The position numbers were made by a program, and so were the translations under genes. DNA of 64,000 bases. It comes from Capronia americana (Eukaryota; Ascomycota; Eurotiomycetes; Chaetothyriales; Herpotrichiellaceae). The stretch is from contig JADWQD010000017.1 in NCBI GenBank assembly GCA_016110215.1, positions 620,001 to 684,000 of the forward strand. Direction: 5' to 3'. Of this stretch, positions 11,457-22,255 are shown in pieces (position 1 is the stretch's first letter; each line of letters starts with the position of its first letter). The notes under the pieces are model-generated. The model worked only from the letters and a program-made list of their open reading frames with translations. It made no database searches and was not told the origin of the DNA.

Positions 11457-13610
11457 TCAACAGTCAGGGACACTGACGGGAATATGAAGCGGCACGCTCG
11501 TTGCCAATCCACTCAAACTCGTCTCCTTGAACTCGTTCCTCATTCCCTTGGCAGTCAGGCGCATGGCCCGGATAGCATCGTCGAGCCTCACCTTTTGCGT
11601 GCCAGTTTCACTACTGAGCGCAAGGTTGGCACTTGAGATGGCCTTGATGGCACCCAGAGCGTTTCGCTCTATGCACGGTGCCTGGACCAGACCGCCGATG
11701 GGGTCACACGTGAGTCCCAGGTTGTGCTCGATACCGATCTCAGCAGCCTGTTCGATAGCCTCTGGACTGGCACCCATACATGCCGCAAAGGCGCCCGCGG
11801 CCATGGAACAAGCGACACCTACTTCTGCCATGCACCCACCCTCGGCTGCGGAGATGGTGGCGCCTCGCTTGTACAGCATGCCGATCGCAGCGGCCGTCAG
11901 CAAGAAGGTCATCACATCACGTTCTGCATCGTCGCTGATGAATTCGATCGTGTATTTGAGCACAGCGGGGATGATGCCAGCGGCGCCGTTCGTAGGAGCT
12001 GTAACGATTCGTCCTCCAGCTGCATTAGTCTCGTTGACGGCGATGGCGTACACCGTCAAGTAATCCATAGCCGGGAAAGTGGTGCGACGTAAGGGAGACG
12101 GTGGGACGGGATGATCAAGGGATCCATGAACGCGGAGCGGCTGTCGTCTCCCGACGCCGGTCGGTATTCGAGCCATCGCTGTGGGTGCCGATTCGGGTAA
12201 GGATGCATTGGCCGGCTTGGGGGGAGAGTGTTCCTGACGTTCAACCCCTTGGGCGCCCTGAGTGTGAGACGGATAGAGGCCCCTTGTGAGGCGCTTGTAC
12301 AATGCTGGTGCCCGTCGATGCAGCTTCAACGAGCCTGGCAGAGTAGAGTCGTGCGGTGCCTGGACACCTTCAAGGATGCTATCGTCCATGACTCGCCAGA
12401 TCCGAAAGACCTTGCGGTATATCTCCTCGTCTGAATACCCGTGGCTCTTTTCGTTCTCAAAGACCAACTGCGCAATGGTCAGGTTGTGTTTGTGGCATAA
12501 ATGTAACAAGCTGGCAGCATTGCGGAAGGGGTAGCGGGGCTGATTGGAGGTAGAAGCGTCGCCAGGATCGGCGGCGGTAACATCAGTAGTACCAGTCGTT
12601 GCGGGCGACAGGGCGGTAGAAGTAGACTCCGAAGCAATCTCAGGCAGGTTAGTAGACGATTCAGCAGCATCATCGAGAGCTTTGATCTCTGGCCCTGTTC
12701 TCCGATCGCCCGCGGCATCCGCTCGGCGAATCTCTTTGTAATACATGTTCTCAGTCAGATCAGCGGGATGCTGTCCCGAATCCCGAGTGACCACACCCTG
12801 TCCTCCATCTGACGAGCCGTTTGACTCGTCTGGGGCATCTGAACTCGGAGGCGGCGCATTAATGGAAAGGGCGCCATTAACGACAAAGCCACCACCAACA
12901 CTAAACAAATCGTTGGTTGCCAACATGTCGCCCTCGACATCAAACACGGTGAGGCGCATGCCGTTGCTGTGCAGGGGCAGTTTCTTTCCCCATTCCCACA
13001 CAAAGTCCTTCTCATAATCAAAGGCAACCTCTTTGCCCTTGTCACCTGGAAGCCCATGGCCCAGGAAGAGCCTCTTGCTGGTCTTAATCTCAGCGAAACG
13101 CTTGGGCACGTATGAAGTGTCGACGGTCTCGACGTTGGCACTCTCCAGACCCAGAAGGAGGGCGGATGGCGTCATGTGGCCTTCGCCCGTAAGAGCCAAA
13201 CTGCCGTAGATGGAAACACGAATCTTGGTGACCCGGTGCAGTAGATTGACTTCCACGAGATCTGCCACAAAGATGTTGCCAGCGCGCATCGGTCCGACAG
13301 TGTGCGAAGAGGAGGGCCCAATGCCGATGGAGAAGAGATCAAATGTTGAGATGACTGCATGTTCATGGTCTGCTTCACTGTACGTGCCCGCGCCTTCATC
13401 CTCATCGGTATAGAGTTTCTGCGGTGTTGTGCTCAAGTGACGACAACCAGGGGTTCCGAATATAACAGAAGCGTTGGCCGATGGCCGCTTCGAGCTTCGT
13501 GCCGTGGCGAGGTGTCTATATCTTGGGTCGACCAGTCGACGTTGTGAACCAAAGGGCGAAGCACCGAGAACTCGCGGCAGGGCAAACCTCCGACAGCGTA
13601 TGCGGTTCAT
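11457..13610 (-). CDS. L-serine dehydratase, iron-sulfur single-chain type
   Basis: Deaminates L-serine to pyruvate and ammonia. Single exon, 717 residues from the ATG at 13610. The N-terminus (about 75 residues, rich in R and lacking acids, ending in RHLSTTPQ) looks like a mitochondrial presequence. The beta domain begins at STFDLFSIGIGPSSSHTVG. The C-terminal alpha domain carries GGRIVTAPTNGAAGIIP and three cysteines spaced C-x41-C-x10-C (GGCMAEVG, LTCDPIGG, APCIERN), the spacing of the 4Fe-4S ligands in bacterial type-2 serine dehydratases, so the cluster site is intact. It is far longer than the roughly 455-residue bacterial enzyme because of the presequence and two low-complexity insertions: a TSA-rich linker between the domains and a basic, proline-rich stretch before the alpha-domain core. 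Most fungal serine deaminases (CHA1 type) instead use PLP. Downstream on the same strand of a Dal5-type permease. Confidence 0.93.
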   Translation of the reverse strand: MNRIRCRRFALPRVLGASPFGSQRRLVDPRYRHLATARSSKRPSANASVIFGTPGCRHLSTTPQKLYTDEDEGAGTYSEADHEHAVISTFDLFSIGIGPSSSHTVGPMRAGNIFVADLVEVNLLHRVTKIRVSIYGSLALTGEGHMTPSALLLGLESANVETVDTSYVPKRFAEIKTSKRLFLGHGLPGDKGKEVAFDYEKDFVWEWGKKLPLHSNGMRLTVFDVEGDMLATNDLFSVGGGFVVNGALSINAPPPSSDAPDESNGSSDGGQGVVTRDSGQHPADLTENMYYKEIRRADAAGDRRTGPEIKALDDAAESSTNLPEIASESTSTALSPATTGTTDVTAADPGDASTSNQPRYPFRNAASLLHLCHKHNLTIAQLVFENEKSHGYSDEEIYRKVFRIWRVMDDSILEGVQAPHDSTLPGSLKLHRRAPALYKRLTRGLYPSHTQGAQGVERQEHSPPKPANASLPESAPTAMARIPTGVGRRQPLRVHGSLDHPVPPSPLRRTTFPAMDYLTVYAIAVNETNAAGGRIVTAPTNGAAGIIPAVLKYTIEFISDDAERDVMTFLLTAAAIGMLYKRGATISAAEGGCMAEVGVACSMAAGAFAACMGASPEAIEQAAEIGIEHNLGLTCDPIGGLVQAPCIERNALGAIKAISSANLALSSETGTQKVRLDDAIRAMRLTAKGMRNEFKETSLSGLATSVPLHIPVSVPDC

Positions 13611-14195
13611 CACGGGCAAGGTCGCGGTTAGCGAGCGACGCCTGCCACGGCTAGGGCGTGGATTATCGATATAAAGGATGCTTCATGGCCGACGACCAGA
13701 ATGTTGATTTCGTCCGGCATCGTGGATAATAATCAAACAGCGTCGCGGGTCTTGGCAAGGGGGTAATGTCACCTTTTAGGGATTAGCCCAGCCCTCCGTA
13801 TCAACGGGTGCCAGGATCTTCGCCACTGTCCGGGGTAGCAAGGCCTGAGGCAGCTAGAAGTCACGCCCTCTGCAGATGCCAGGGCTGCGTGACGAGGTTT
13901 GTGCGGCCCATGCTCGGCTTCCTCTTCGGCACTGCTCGAGCAAGAAGGAGGAAATGGGGGCACACATGGCATCAGGTTCACACTTCGCGAGCAGGGCGGG
14001 TTGGTTACAGTACAAGGTGGTTTCTCATACAGGCAATTGATGGAAATCTAGAGCATAGGGGACACAAATGACGGATATATTTCCCCATCGCTGGGGACAA
14101 CGCTTTTGGACTTTCAACCAAGGAGTTCCTCACCCCGTTCCTACACAGGCGCCATCTCACGCAAGGCACTTCGAGACCACTGCCCCCTCCGACCA
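13611..14195. other. Intergenic
   Basis: Serine dehydratase promoter (minus strand) and 3' flank of the permease gene. No exon, repeat or RNA gene recognised. Confidence 0.55.
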
Positions 14196-16272
14196 CTAAA
14201 TCACATATCGGAAATCAGGCAGTTGCCGGTCCGTCTTGCCTGACAGCTCTTCACGCAATTTTTCAGAGACGCTCAATCTGTGGCCCTGGCCGTGACGCTT
14301 GTTCCTTCGCGCGTTTGTCAAGACATAATACATGAGAAGACAAACGAGAAAGCCGGCGCCAATGCCCAACCCCGCAAGTGATGCCTTGAGGCCAGTCTGA
14401 GCCAAAAGGCAGATACGTTAACGCTTGTCTTTTGAGAGGAGTGGAGTTGGGACCGACTTACCTCATATCTTGGTTTCTGGCTGGCGAGGAAGAATTGCGG
14501 TCCGACGATATTGCCGATGCAGTAGGCGACGAACAAAGTCGCGGTGGTGACGGATCGTTTGGTAAAACCTCCCACGTTCGAGCTGATCAAGCTCAAAGAG
14601 AGAGGAATGTTGGCCGCGAAGACGCTGCCGAGGCAGAGGCCTGCCATACGCGCAGCACGACCTTCGCATTCGTAGACCATGATGATGCCCGCCATCGAGG
14701 TGAGAGTATTAAAGGTCATGAGCACCAGACGGGATGATGGAACGAGGCTAGCCAGGCTGGAGGTCAAGAGCAGAAAAACGAGTTGCGTGGCGCCCACCGG
14801 CATCTGAATGAGAAGAGCTTTGAGGTTTGAAAATCCGAATCCCGAGATGACGATCGCTCCGAACTGAGGTATCGTTAGCATATGTCTTCAGAAGGCTGGT
14901 GGTGGAGGGCAAAATCGTGGTAAGCACCACTCAACGGAAGGGGACTTACGCTGGTTAAGCCCCCGTTCGCAAGATTGACCGAGGCAGTATAGAGAGCTAA
15001 GAGCCACAACTGAGGATCTGTCAGAGCGTCGATGACCTGGCTGGGGACGAAGTTGTCGCTGTCCAGGAGACCCGTTTTATTTTCAATGGTCCGTCTCAAG
15101 GCGATTTGTTGCTGCTTCTCGTCCAGAAACACAGCTTTATCTGGCGAATCCGGAAGAAACAGGTACAGAAGGAAAGCATAGGCCGAAGTGATGCTTCCGA
15201 GTATCAAGAAAAGCAGACGCCAGTTCGAGACTGGTGACGTGGTGATCTGACCGATGCCGTACGCGACCACGCCGCCGAAGATATTGGCGAACGAGTTGCC
15301 TATAAACCAAGCACCTTGGCTGTACTCAAGATTCTTGTCAGCTGCCTGCACGGAAAGGAGCTTCCCACACTCGGTCGGATAGCAACCAAAACAGGATCCA
15401 AGCGGGTAAGGTGGGGAAAACAGTTGTCTGTGCTTACCGTATTGGTTGTTCCTTGCGAGTATAGAACATACCGGTGATCAAAGCAAACCCGGGGGCGATG
15501 GCTGCCTCGCCCACGCCAAGGAAGAAACGTGCCGCCATGAGCCCTCCAAAATTTTGACAAGCACCATGGCACATCAGCACGGCACCCCACAGAAACCTAT
15601 GCATCTCGTCAGCGGATGTCCCCCTCCCTGTGATTTCTTTTGGTAGCGCATGAAGCGAGGAAGTGTAGGAAGGGGCGAACGGGATAGGGTGACGACAATT
15701 GGAACACAATGGGTCCTCTTACACTGAAACGGCGAGGTATTTTCCCGTGGGAAGCCGGACGATGAGGTAAGAACTAGGCCAGCTCCAAGCGAGGTAGCCA
15801 AAGTAGAAGACGGCCGAGCACCAGGAGTACTGCGAGCCGTGAAGGTTCTGGCAAGATCAGAAGCTGGATTAGCGCGTGCAATCTTTGGCAATGAGATGAA
15901 GCAAACACGGCTCTCCGGTCATAGGACGCGGTTCTGGCTTCATCTAGGTCTCTCTCTTACCAGGTCCTCGAGAAGCCCCAAGAGTGTCGCCGAACTAAGA
16001 GCCAACTTGTCCATGTATTGCAGCAGGTAACAGAATCCCATCAAGGGAATCAAGCTGGCACCACAGTATTGTCAGCAAGACGTTCCGTTAAATGGCGTGG
16101 AGGTTTTGTTGTTCATCTGCACTGACCAGAAATCGATCTTTCTCAAGACCTTCTTTGATTCCGACGGGGAAACATCCAAGAAGTCTCCTTCTTGGACCTC
16201 TAGGATCCGCTGAGGAGCCATCACGGAGTTCGTCTTGAGGTCCGAAACACTCACGATGTCCTTTTCTGTCAT
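14196..16272 (-). CDS. MFS permease of the Dal5 / allantoate (anion:cation symporter) family
   Basis: Plasma-membrane importer, 498 residues in seven exons: 16127-16272, 15961-16054, 15723-15847, 15438-15596, 14950-15319, 14462-14863 and 14196-14396. All six introns (65-126 bp) are GT-AG and preserve frame. The N-terminal cytoplasmic tail ends in VLRKIDFC, then LIPLMGFCYLLQYMDK and the family signature LNLHGSQYSWCSAVFYFGY. Further landmarks are RLPTGKY, RFFLGVGEAAIAPGF and EQPIRQGAWFIGNSF in the first half and NGGLTSFGAIVISGFGF in the second. About twelve membrane segments are present. Family members carry allantoate, ureidosuccinate, nicotinate, pantothenate or dipeptides, so the exact substrate is not fixed. 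It sits between the serine dehydratase and a Zn2Cys6 regulator, which suggests uptake of a nitrogenous carboxylate degraded by its neighbours. Confidence 0.93.
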
Positions 16273-17012
16273 GGTGTTGGGGTTGTCCGTCTTCGTTCAA
16301 GAGCAAGTGGCCTCGCCTTGGTGATTGAGCTCCTGTACTTGTGATTGCGGCACGCGTGACGAATAGTGATGGCGAGGTGCTTGATCTGGTAGATGCACGA
16401 CGTCTTGATACAGCCGGATGTTGTGGACTCGAGAGCCATTACTTATACTTCTGGACTCCATCCTTGCTCATCAACGAGTATGCGATAACGGACTTGGTTA
16501 TCTTCACTGATCTTCTCCGCAATCCGAATCATGAGAGTTGGCCCTGCCGCGTCGTGTTGACGATGAATGCATCTAGATCGGAGTTTCTTATCTCGGCAAC
16601 GATGTGAAAAGGTCGCCAAGCCATCCAATCGCACTGATTGGTCGTGTCGGCAAGCTAGACAATTACTCACGTTGATTGGCCACGTCGGCAAAACTCATCA
16701 ACCGCGTCGCCAGCCGAATCGATGTGCAACTGTTTACCGAGCCAGGCTTCTCCTAGCTCGATCTGAATCCACGTTGACTCGCAAAGATAAAGAGATACGA
16801 ACAACTCAAGTACGGCCGGTAGATGCCAAAGGTGTCTGTGCTTGCAGATCTATGTTCAATTCTCCGAGCTATGTTTCAGCAAAGTAGCTCGTACAAACGC
16901 GAGGGATGATCGTCTAGGCCTGGTGGCGGCGGAGTTTCGCATGGCTGAAATCGCGGGAGCTAATTAGCATCAGGGGATCTGATACTCCCACAATAACTTC
17001 TGTCACAAATTG
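16273..17012. other. Promoter region of the permease; imperfect 20-bp repeat
   Basis: 740 bp upstream of the permease and downstream of the Zn2Cys6 gene. Two related 20-bp stretches, 16634-16653 and 16672-16691, share tgattgg and gtcggcaa (16 of 20 identical) and each contains an inverted CCAAT box. No exon recognised. Confidence 0.5.
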
Positions 17013-19011
17013 CTAGCCTTCCAGTAACCGTTGATCGGCTGTCGTGGCTACCGAATGGCATGTGCGATTTGCTTCGAGGAGCAGCTGGCCGAGAAGGCCT
17101 GTACCGTCCCAGTCTGGCCCGGGGATGCCAAAACTAGGGAGGAGGATTTGTGCTCTCAAGAGCTGGTCTTTGAGCCAGTCGCGATGGACCAAATCCCTGG
17201 TTCGTATCATGGCAATTGCGAGTGGCCAGACCAGCCGATATAGTTGCCGAGGGTCTTCTTTGACAGCCTTGAATCCAATACTTGTCACGGTTCCAACTAC
17301 CCCATCCAGCCAGGGGGGAGATTGGTCATCAGGATCTAGGCATGAATACAATACTTGCAAAGCATAGTACTCAAGAGTTGCATGGTAGACGGTCCATATG
17401 AGTCTCCTCGCGCCAGAGTCTGGGACCTTGTCGGCCAAGGCTAGGACATCAGCAAACTCCTGTCACTAGCGGTTAGTTTCTTATCGGAACCGCACGGAAT
17501 GACCGACACATACATCTCCTAGCCTCGTCAGCTCCTTCCACAACTGTTGGCGGCCCTCCTTGTCATTGTGGCCTAGGCTTGAAGCCTTTGCGAGGTTCAG
17601 GATATCTAATTTTGGCTTCTGGCACAAGTGCAGGAAGTGAAGGGGTCTGTAATTCTCCAGGTCGTCGAGCAATTCGGAAATCGGGTACTGAGGGCCCCAC
17701 AGTTTGGGAAGACAGGATCTTGCACTGTAGAAGAGCGCGTCATAAGAGATTGGAGAGTCTGAATCCTCTGACAAAAGATCCATCCAGAGCCTCCCACTGT
17801 TCATGCTGCCGAGTGCCAAATAAATGTCCATGTACCTTCGTTGGCCGTTAGTATGAATATGCTGGAAGAAGCTGCACGACTTACGATATGTAGTACAGCA
17901 GCTGGTGAGATGCCAGTGGTAGTTTGCCTTTGCCCTGCTCCCTACACGACTTCAAATATGGCTTGAGAAAAGATCGTATCCCTTCCAGGTGTACATTGGA
18001 AGCCCCAAGGCTCCCAGAGTCGTATAAACCAAAATGGAGGATCAGAAACCACATGGCAAAGAGGGCATTTATATCATCGTCGGTACTGTCCGGTGAGGAT
18101 ACATGATCCACTAAACCAGATAGGTCTTTCAGAGCTAAGTGATAGTGATGTGTCGCAGAGTGTTCCAGGCGGCGAGCATGATCAAACGAGCCAGAAGACG
18201 ATTTTCCATCGTGCCCGTCGAGTAGCGCTTTCGATCGAAGCTCCATGGAAGCTCCAGCGATGAAGATCCTCATAACGCCGGCATACTTACTTGCGATGTT
18301 CAGATATATGTAAGACAGGTTACTCCATTGGAACGGTTTGCCGAAGCGGAGGACCATAACAGAGTCTCGGACGTACAAGAAGGACTGTTGATCCTGCGGA
18401 GTGAGTCTCAACGAGTTGGAAAGGGGAATGTGTATTGTCGGTAATGCCAGCGGGATACCGTTTGGTGGTGACTGCATGTCCAGTTCCTGTCTAAATGCTG
18501 GAGAAAAGAAGCTCGGCCGAATATGGCTGTCAGCGCTTTCTGTCGACCCCGGACTTGCATGAGCCGCAATGGCAGATGCAAGTGGCCTGGGTGTCGGAGA
18601 ACTGACAGTCGAGATCCCTCTGCGAACTCGTCGAGTCGGTTGATTCCAATCGCATTTCAGTCGAGCCTTTGAGCATCGTCCGCAGACGGGTACTACCTAG
18701 AGAAAATCTGAATGAGTGAAAGGATGTAATTATACAGAACTACAAGGAAAGGGAAATAAGCCTCATAGCCCTTCAGAGTGTTTCTAAAATACTCTATACT
18801 GATAAGGACAAACAGACCAGCTGTTTGTCTGGCAATGATGTGCAGCGACGGCCTTGTTTTGCAACTTACCTCGTCGCATTTGAGCTTCCTTGTGCGACAA
18901 GTTGTGCATCCTGCCCACGAGTTGTTGTTCAGCACAAGGATACTTGCTCATAACGAGGGACATACCGGTTTTCGATCTAGATCCACGTTTGACCGATTCA
19001 GGTTCGTCCAT
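17013..19011 (-). CDS. Zn2Cys6 transcription factor, Fungal_trans_2-like
   Basis: Regulator of 555 residues in five exons: 18966-19011, 18870-18910, 17885-18696, 17514-17835 and 17013-17459; introns 55, 173, 49 and 54 bp. The zinc cluster is encoded by three exons and only appears complete after splicing: residues 17-44, C-x2-C-x6-C-x6-C-x2-C-x6-C (GCTTCRTRKLKC, then VCGRCSKARLKC). This perfect spacing is strong support for the intron calls and for the ATG at 19011 (MDEPESVKRG). The rest is helical and matches the PF11951-type fungal domain (for example ATHHYHLALKDLSGL and DDINALFAMWFL). It is transcribed away from the M20 amidohydrolase across a 333-bp shared promoter, and its 3' end faces the permease promoter, so it is a good candidate pathway-specific regulator of those neighbours. 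Confidence 0.92.
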
Positions 19012-19344
19012 GACTGCTATCGTTGAGTGGCAAGTATGAAGACGGGACTCCGTGTGAGGAGATAAATCACGAGAAGCGAGTAACGCGAGCCGATTGGCTG
19101 GCTCGGCTATCTCAATCTGTTGCGGTCGGGAGTGGAGGGCTGCCAGGAGAGCGGCTGGTGGGAGAATGGTGGTTCCGGCCAGGTCTAGCAGATACAACTG
19201 CCAGCTCTTCAGTGCTTTCTGCCTAAACAGGTATGTCTATGCAGGTCCGTAGTATAAATGGACGCACCACTGCCACCGAAAGATGGACGAAGACAGGCTA
19301 TCTCATCGCTGGAGTACCAAGTGTGTTGAGAGGCATTGACAAAG
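19012..19344. promoter_or_regulatory. Divergent promoter between regulator and M20 amidohydrolase
   Basis: 333 bp shared by two divergently transcribed genes. Contains three HGATAR-type GATA sites, AGATAA at 19060-19065 and reverse-strand sites read as CTATCT at 19107-19112 and 19298-19303, plus an inverted CCAAT box (attgg) near 19092. GATA sites bind the nitrogen regulator AreA/NIT2 in related fungi. About one such site is expected by chance in this length, so the enrichment is modest. Confidence 0.45.
19253..19259 (+). promoter_or_regulatory. TATA box for the M20 gene
   Basis: TATAAAT lies 86 bp before the ATG at 19345, a usual distance for a filamentous fungus, and supports that start. 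Confidence 0.5.
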
Positions 19345-20707
19345 ATGATATCTTCCTACAGCACCGGATCAGAGCGGTTGTCGACGCAGGATCTGCACCA
19401 CAACATCTCAAAATCCATCAATGCGAATGAAGAGCATTTGGCTGATGTCTGCAAGAAGGTCTGTCCCTCCATTGCTCAATCAAAATGCCACCTACTTATC
19501 TCTCGTCTTCAGATTCACGATGACCCGGAGCTGAACTATCGCGAGTACCACGCGCATGACAATATCTGTGATCTGCTGGAGGGGCTCGGATATCATGTCA
19601 AGCGACACACCTACGGCCTCGAAACGTCCTTCGAGGTCGAAGCAGGTCAAGGAGGGCGGCTAGTTGTGTTTAACGCCGAATATGACGCTCTTCCTGGCCT
19701 TGGACATGCATGTGGACACAACCTAATCGCCACCAGTTCCATCGCTGCATTCATTGCAACAGCAGAGGCACTGCACAAAAGTGGGAGAGAAGGCCGGGTT
19801 CGCCTCCTTGGAACACCTGCTGAAGAGGGGGGCGGTGGAAAAGTGCGCCTCATCCGAGCAGGCGCGTATGAAGGCGTTGATGCTTGCTTGATGGGCCACC
19901 CTATGGGCTGTATGCCGTCGAACTTTGATGGTGTTTCTGCAACAAAATCGCTCGCTCGCCGACAAGTCAAGGTCACTTTCAAGGGCCAGAACGCCCACGC
20001 TGGGCTCATTCCCTGGAACGGGAAGAATGCCCTCGATGCAGTCGTTGCATCGTACGTCAACATCTCATTACTGCGGCAGCAACTCTCTCCCACCGTCCGT
20101 GTGCATGGAGTTATTCGACAAGGAGGAGCAGAGCCCAATGTCATTCCCGACTCGACCAGCCTTGAGTATTTTGTGCGCGACACAACTTTCTGCGGTGTTG
20201 AGGAGCTTTCTGGAAAGTTGCAAGCGTGCTTTGAGGCTGGCGCACTGGCGACTGATTGTGGCGTCGATTGTGCCTGGCAGATGTAAGTGTATCTTCCTCC
20301 AACCGTGACATGATATTTACCTGGGTGCCAGTGATAATGACTATAAGGACCTGTGTCCGAACCCCGTCCTGGCACGAGAATTCACAAAGCATATGCGCGG
20401 TTTTGGCCGCGAATACCTGGAGGATGGTGGCGATCGTGCTATGGGAGCCTCGACAGACATGGGTAACGTCACGTATGAGGTGCCCGGCTTCCATTGTGCT
20501 TTTAGCGTTGGTACCGACGACGCGTGCGTTCAACCGCACACGCCAGCATTTGCGGCGGCAGCAGGTACGAGACTAGCCTTTGAGCGTGCTCTTGACTGTG
20601 GAAAGGGCATGGCAGCAACGGCGTATGATCTGCTGACCCGGTCTGATTTGATCGAAGAGGCGTGGAGCAAGTTCAGGGCACAAATAAAGCCGGGGTCGAA
20701 GCTATAA
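19345..20707 (+). CDS. Peptidase M20 family amidohydrolase (M20D / ACY1L2-like)
   Basis: Metal-dependent cytosolic amidohydrolase of 419 residues. Exons: 19345-19458, 19513-20282 and 20332-20707; introns of 54 and 49 bp. Landmarks: KIHDDPELNYREYHAH at the N-terminus (restored by the first intron), DALPGLGHACGHNL with metal ligands Cys105 and His107, the catalytic glutamate pair Glu142-Glu143 in GTPAEEGGGGK, and NAHAG in the dimerisation or lid domain. The last exon supplies STDMGNV and the conserved PHTPAF histidine. The Cys-x-His metal site is that of the HipO/IAA-amino-acid hydrolase and PM20D2 branch, which cleaves N-acyl amino acids or unusual dipeptides. Divergent from a Zn2Cys6 regulator and near a Dal5-type permease, so the inferred role is intracellular cleavage of an imported N-acyl or dipeptide substrate. 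Alternative upstream starts in other frames were not supported. Confidence 0.92.
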
Positions 20708-21080
20708 TCGACCAAACAAAGACGTCCGGCCGAGAAAGGTGTCTTTTCGTCCATGTTTCGTAGCAAATGATGGTCCCGCTTGTGCGTACAAGGTGGAACG
20801 ATTTTACGTTCTTGAAATGGAGAAAGACCCGTCTACGAGTCCAGTTCAGTCCAGAATTGTACTGGCCTCACCCTGTTCCCATTCCGGGGTTCGAGGGGTT
20901 CACTTTTCTGGACGCTGTGAGGTGAGGCGAGGCGCGTTCGACAATCTTTGCTTACCAGCAGCTCGCCCTATGAGCCTCACCATGACGCTCAGAGGGGTCG
21001 AATGTTAGCATCATGGGCCACCTCTCCCAATAAGCTGTGTCCTCTAGTGTATGAGAATGCAGTTCGATCTCTGGTCAAGC
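20708..21080. other. Convergent 3' spacer
   Basis: Shared 3' region between the M20 gene (plus) and Duo1 (minus). Nothing recognised beyond a short gaggttcgagg-like G-rich stretch near 20887, which does not form a tRNA. Confidence 0.5.
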
Positions 21081-21816
21081 TCAACCACGCCCTCTCGAGC
21101 CCCTACCAGCAGTGCCCCGGCCAATTCCCGATGTCGTCCTCCTCGTTGAAGACGTCCCTCGTCTTATACCACTGGCATTGGGACCGCCCACCTGCACATA
21201 GGATGACGCTGGTGTGGTCGCGACGGACCCGCGCCCAGCTGAAGCAACCCTCACTCCGCCTCTCGGATTACCGACTTTCGTAGGTTTGGCGGCTGCTTCA
21301 GCTTTCCGTTTCCCTTCTTCATCTGCGCGTCTTGCTGCTGCTATCTTCCTCTCTTCTTCCTCGACTTCTCGTCTTTCCGCAGCACGTTGTTTCTGCAAGG
21401 CTTCCTCCTCGATGTTGGCGATATCCTGGCTGGTACCCTGCCATGAGGGGTCGAGGATGAGCCGTTGATTGTGTTCAGTCTGTGATAATATCCGTGTCCA
21501 TGTGTTGAGTAACGTAGAAGCAGCTGAGACAGTCTTGTTGACAGTCTGGTAGTTTCAGTCAGTATGCAGCGTATATTGAGGCCTTACTGTCCACTACCTT
21601 CATGTTGTCTTTTGCCTTTCGCAGACTGTGGATCACGCCTTCTATCGCTTCGTTGACCTGCCGGACGCTTTCCAGTTCCTGACGTAGGGTTTCATCGCGT
21701 TCCTGTTGCTCCTGATAGGTAGGTTTTGTAGCATGACCCTGCTTGTTGGTACCTTCTGGCTTGGAGGGGGAATCCCACAGGCTCCCGTCTAGGTCGTCAT
21801 TGTGCGTGGAATCCAT
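21081..21816 (-). CDS. DUO1: DASH/Dam1 complex subunit Duo1
   Basis: Kinetochore-microtubule coupling protein, 227 residues, exons 21598-21816 and 21081-21545 with a 52-bp intron. The ATG at 21816 (MDSTHNDDLDGSLW) is preferred over an upstream in-frame extension. The conserved core spans both exons: LRQELESVRQVNEAIEGV, then NMKTVNKTVSAASTLLNTW and SQTEHNQRLILDPSWQG, all characteristic of Duo1. After residue about 130 comes a coiled, charged segment (RAAERREVEEEERKIAAARR) and a basic Gly/Arg/Ser/Thr tail, which in the family may contact microtubules. In yeasts the subunit sits in the ten-protein ring on microtubule plus ends. Divergent from the gene starting at 22256. Confidence 0.93.
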
Positions 21817-22255
21817 GATGGAATAGAGCAGAAAGGGAATGCCGCAAAGAAGTGCGACGGCATCTGCAGTTGACAATTAGGATGTGTCTAACAGAATAGA
21901 CAGTGTGGGTGTGTAATTGTGCACATGCCTACCCGTGGCAGAGGGACGAGCGCGTCCGGGCCGCAGCCACTGCCATTGGTGACGCTGCATTCCCAGCCAC
22001 GTCAATCTGTCGACCCAATGGACAAGCACCAAACGAGGCCCAGCCTCCAACATCGACCTCATCGTTGGTCTCCTTCTATCTCTAACTCACAATGCTGCCA
22101 GTTCCCTCCGACATACCATATGTACTCTCTGTCGCCCTGTCCTACATTGCCTTTGGATACCTTAATTTCTGCGCGGCCCCTGGACTAGAACTTCACTCTT
22201 AAGGTCTGGCAGCCGCTCCAAGGTTACTTCACTTCTTTCCTGAGGGCTCCGCAAC
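21817..22255. promoter_or_regulatory. Divergent promoter, Duo1 and 22256 gene
   Basis: 439 bp between two divergent starts. Contains CCAAT boxes (for example near 22016) and pyrimidine-rich stretches; no TATA box close to either start. No coding sequence recognised. Confidence 0.45.

Noticed and set aside
19647..20375. 242-codon minus-strand open frame opposite the M20 gene
   Set aside because: Antisense shadow; the plus-strand frame carries all M20 motifs and fits the introns.
20880..20905. tRNA T-arm-like ggttcgagg
   Set aside because: No acceptor, D or anticodon arm can be folded around it.
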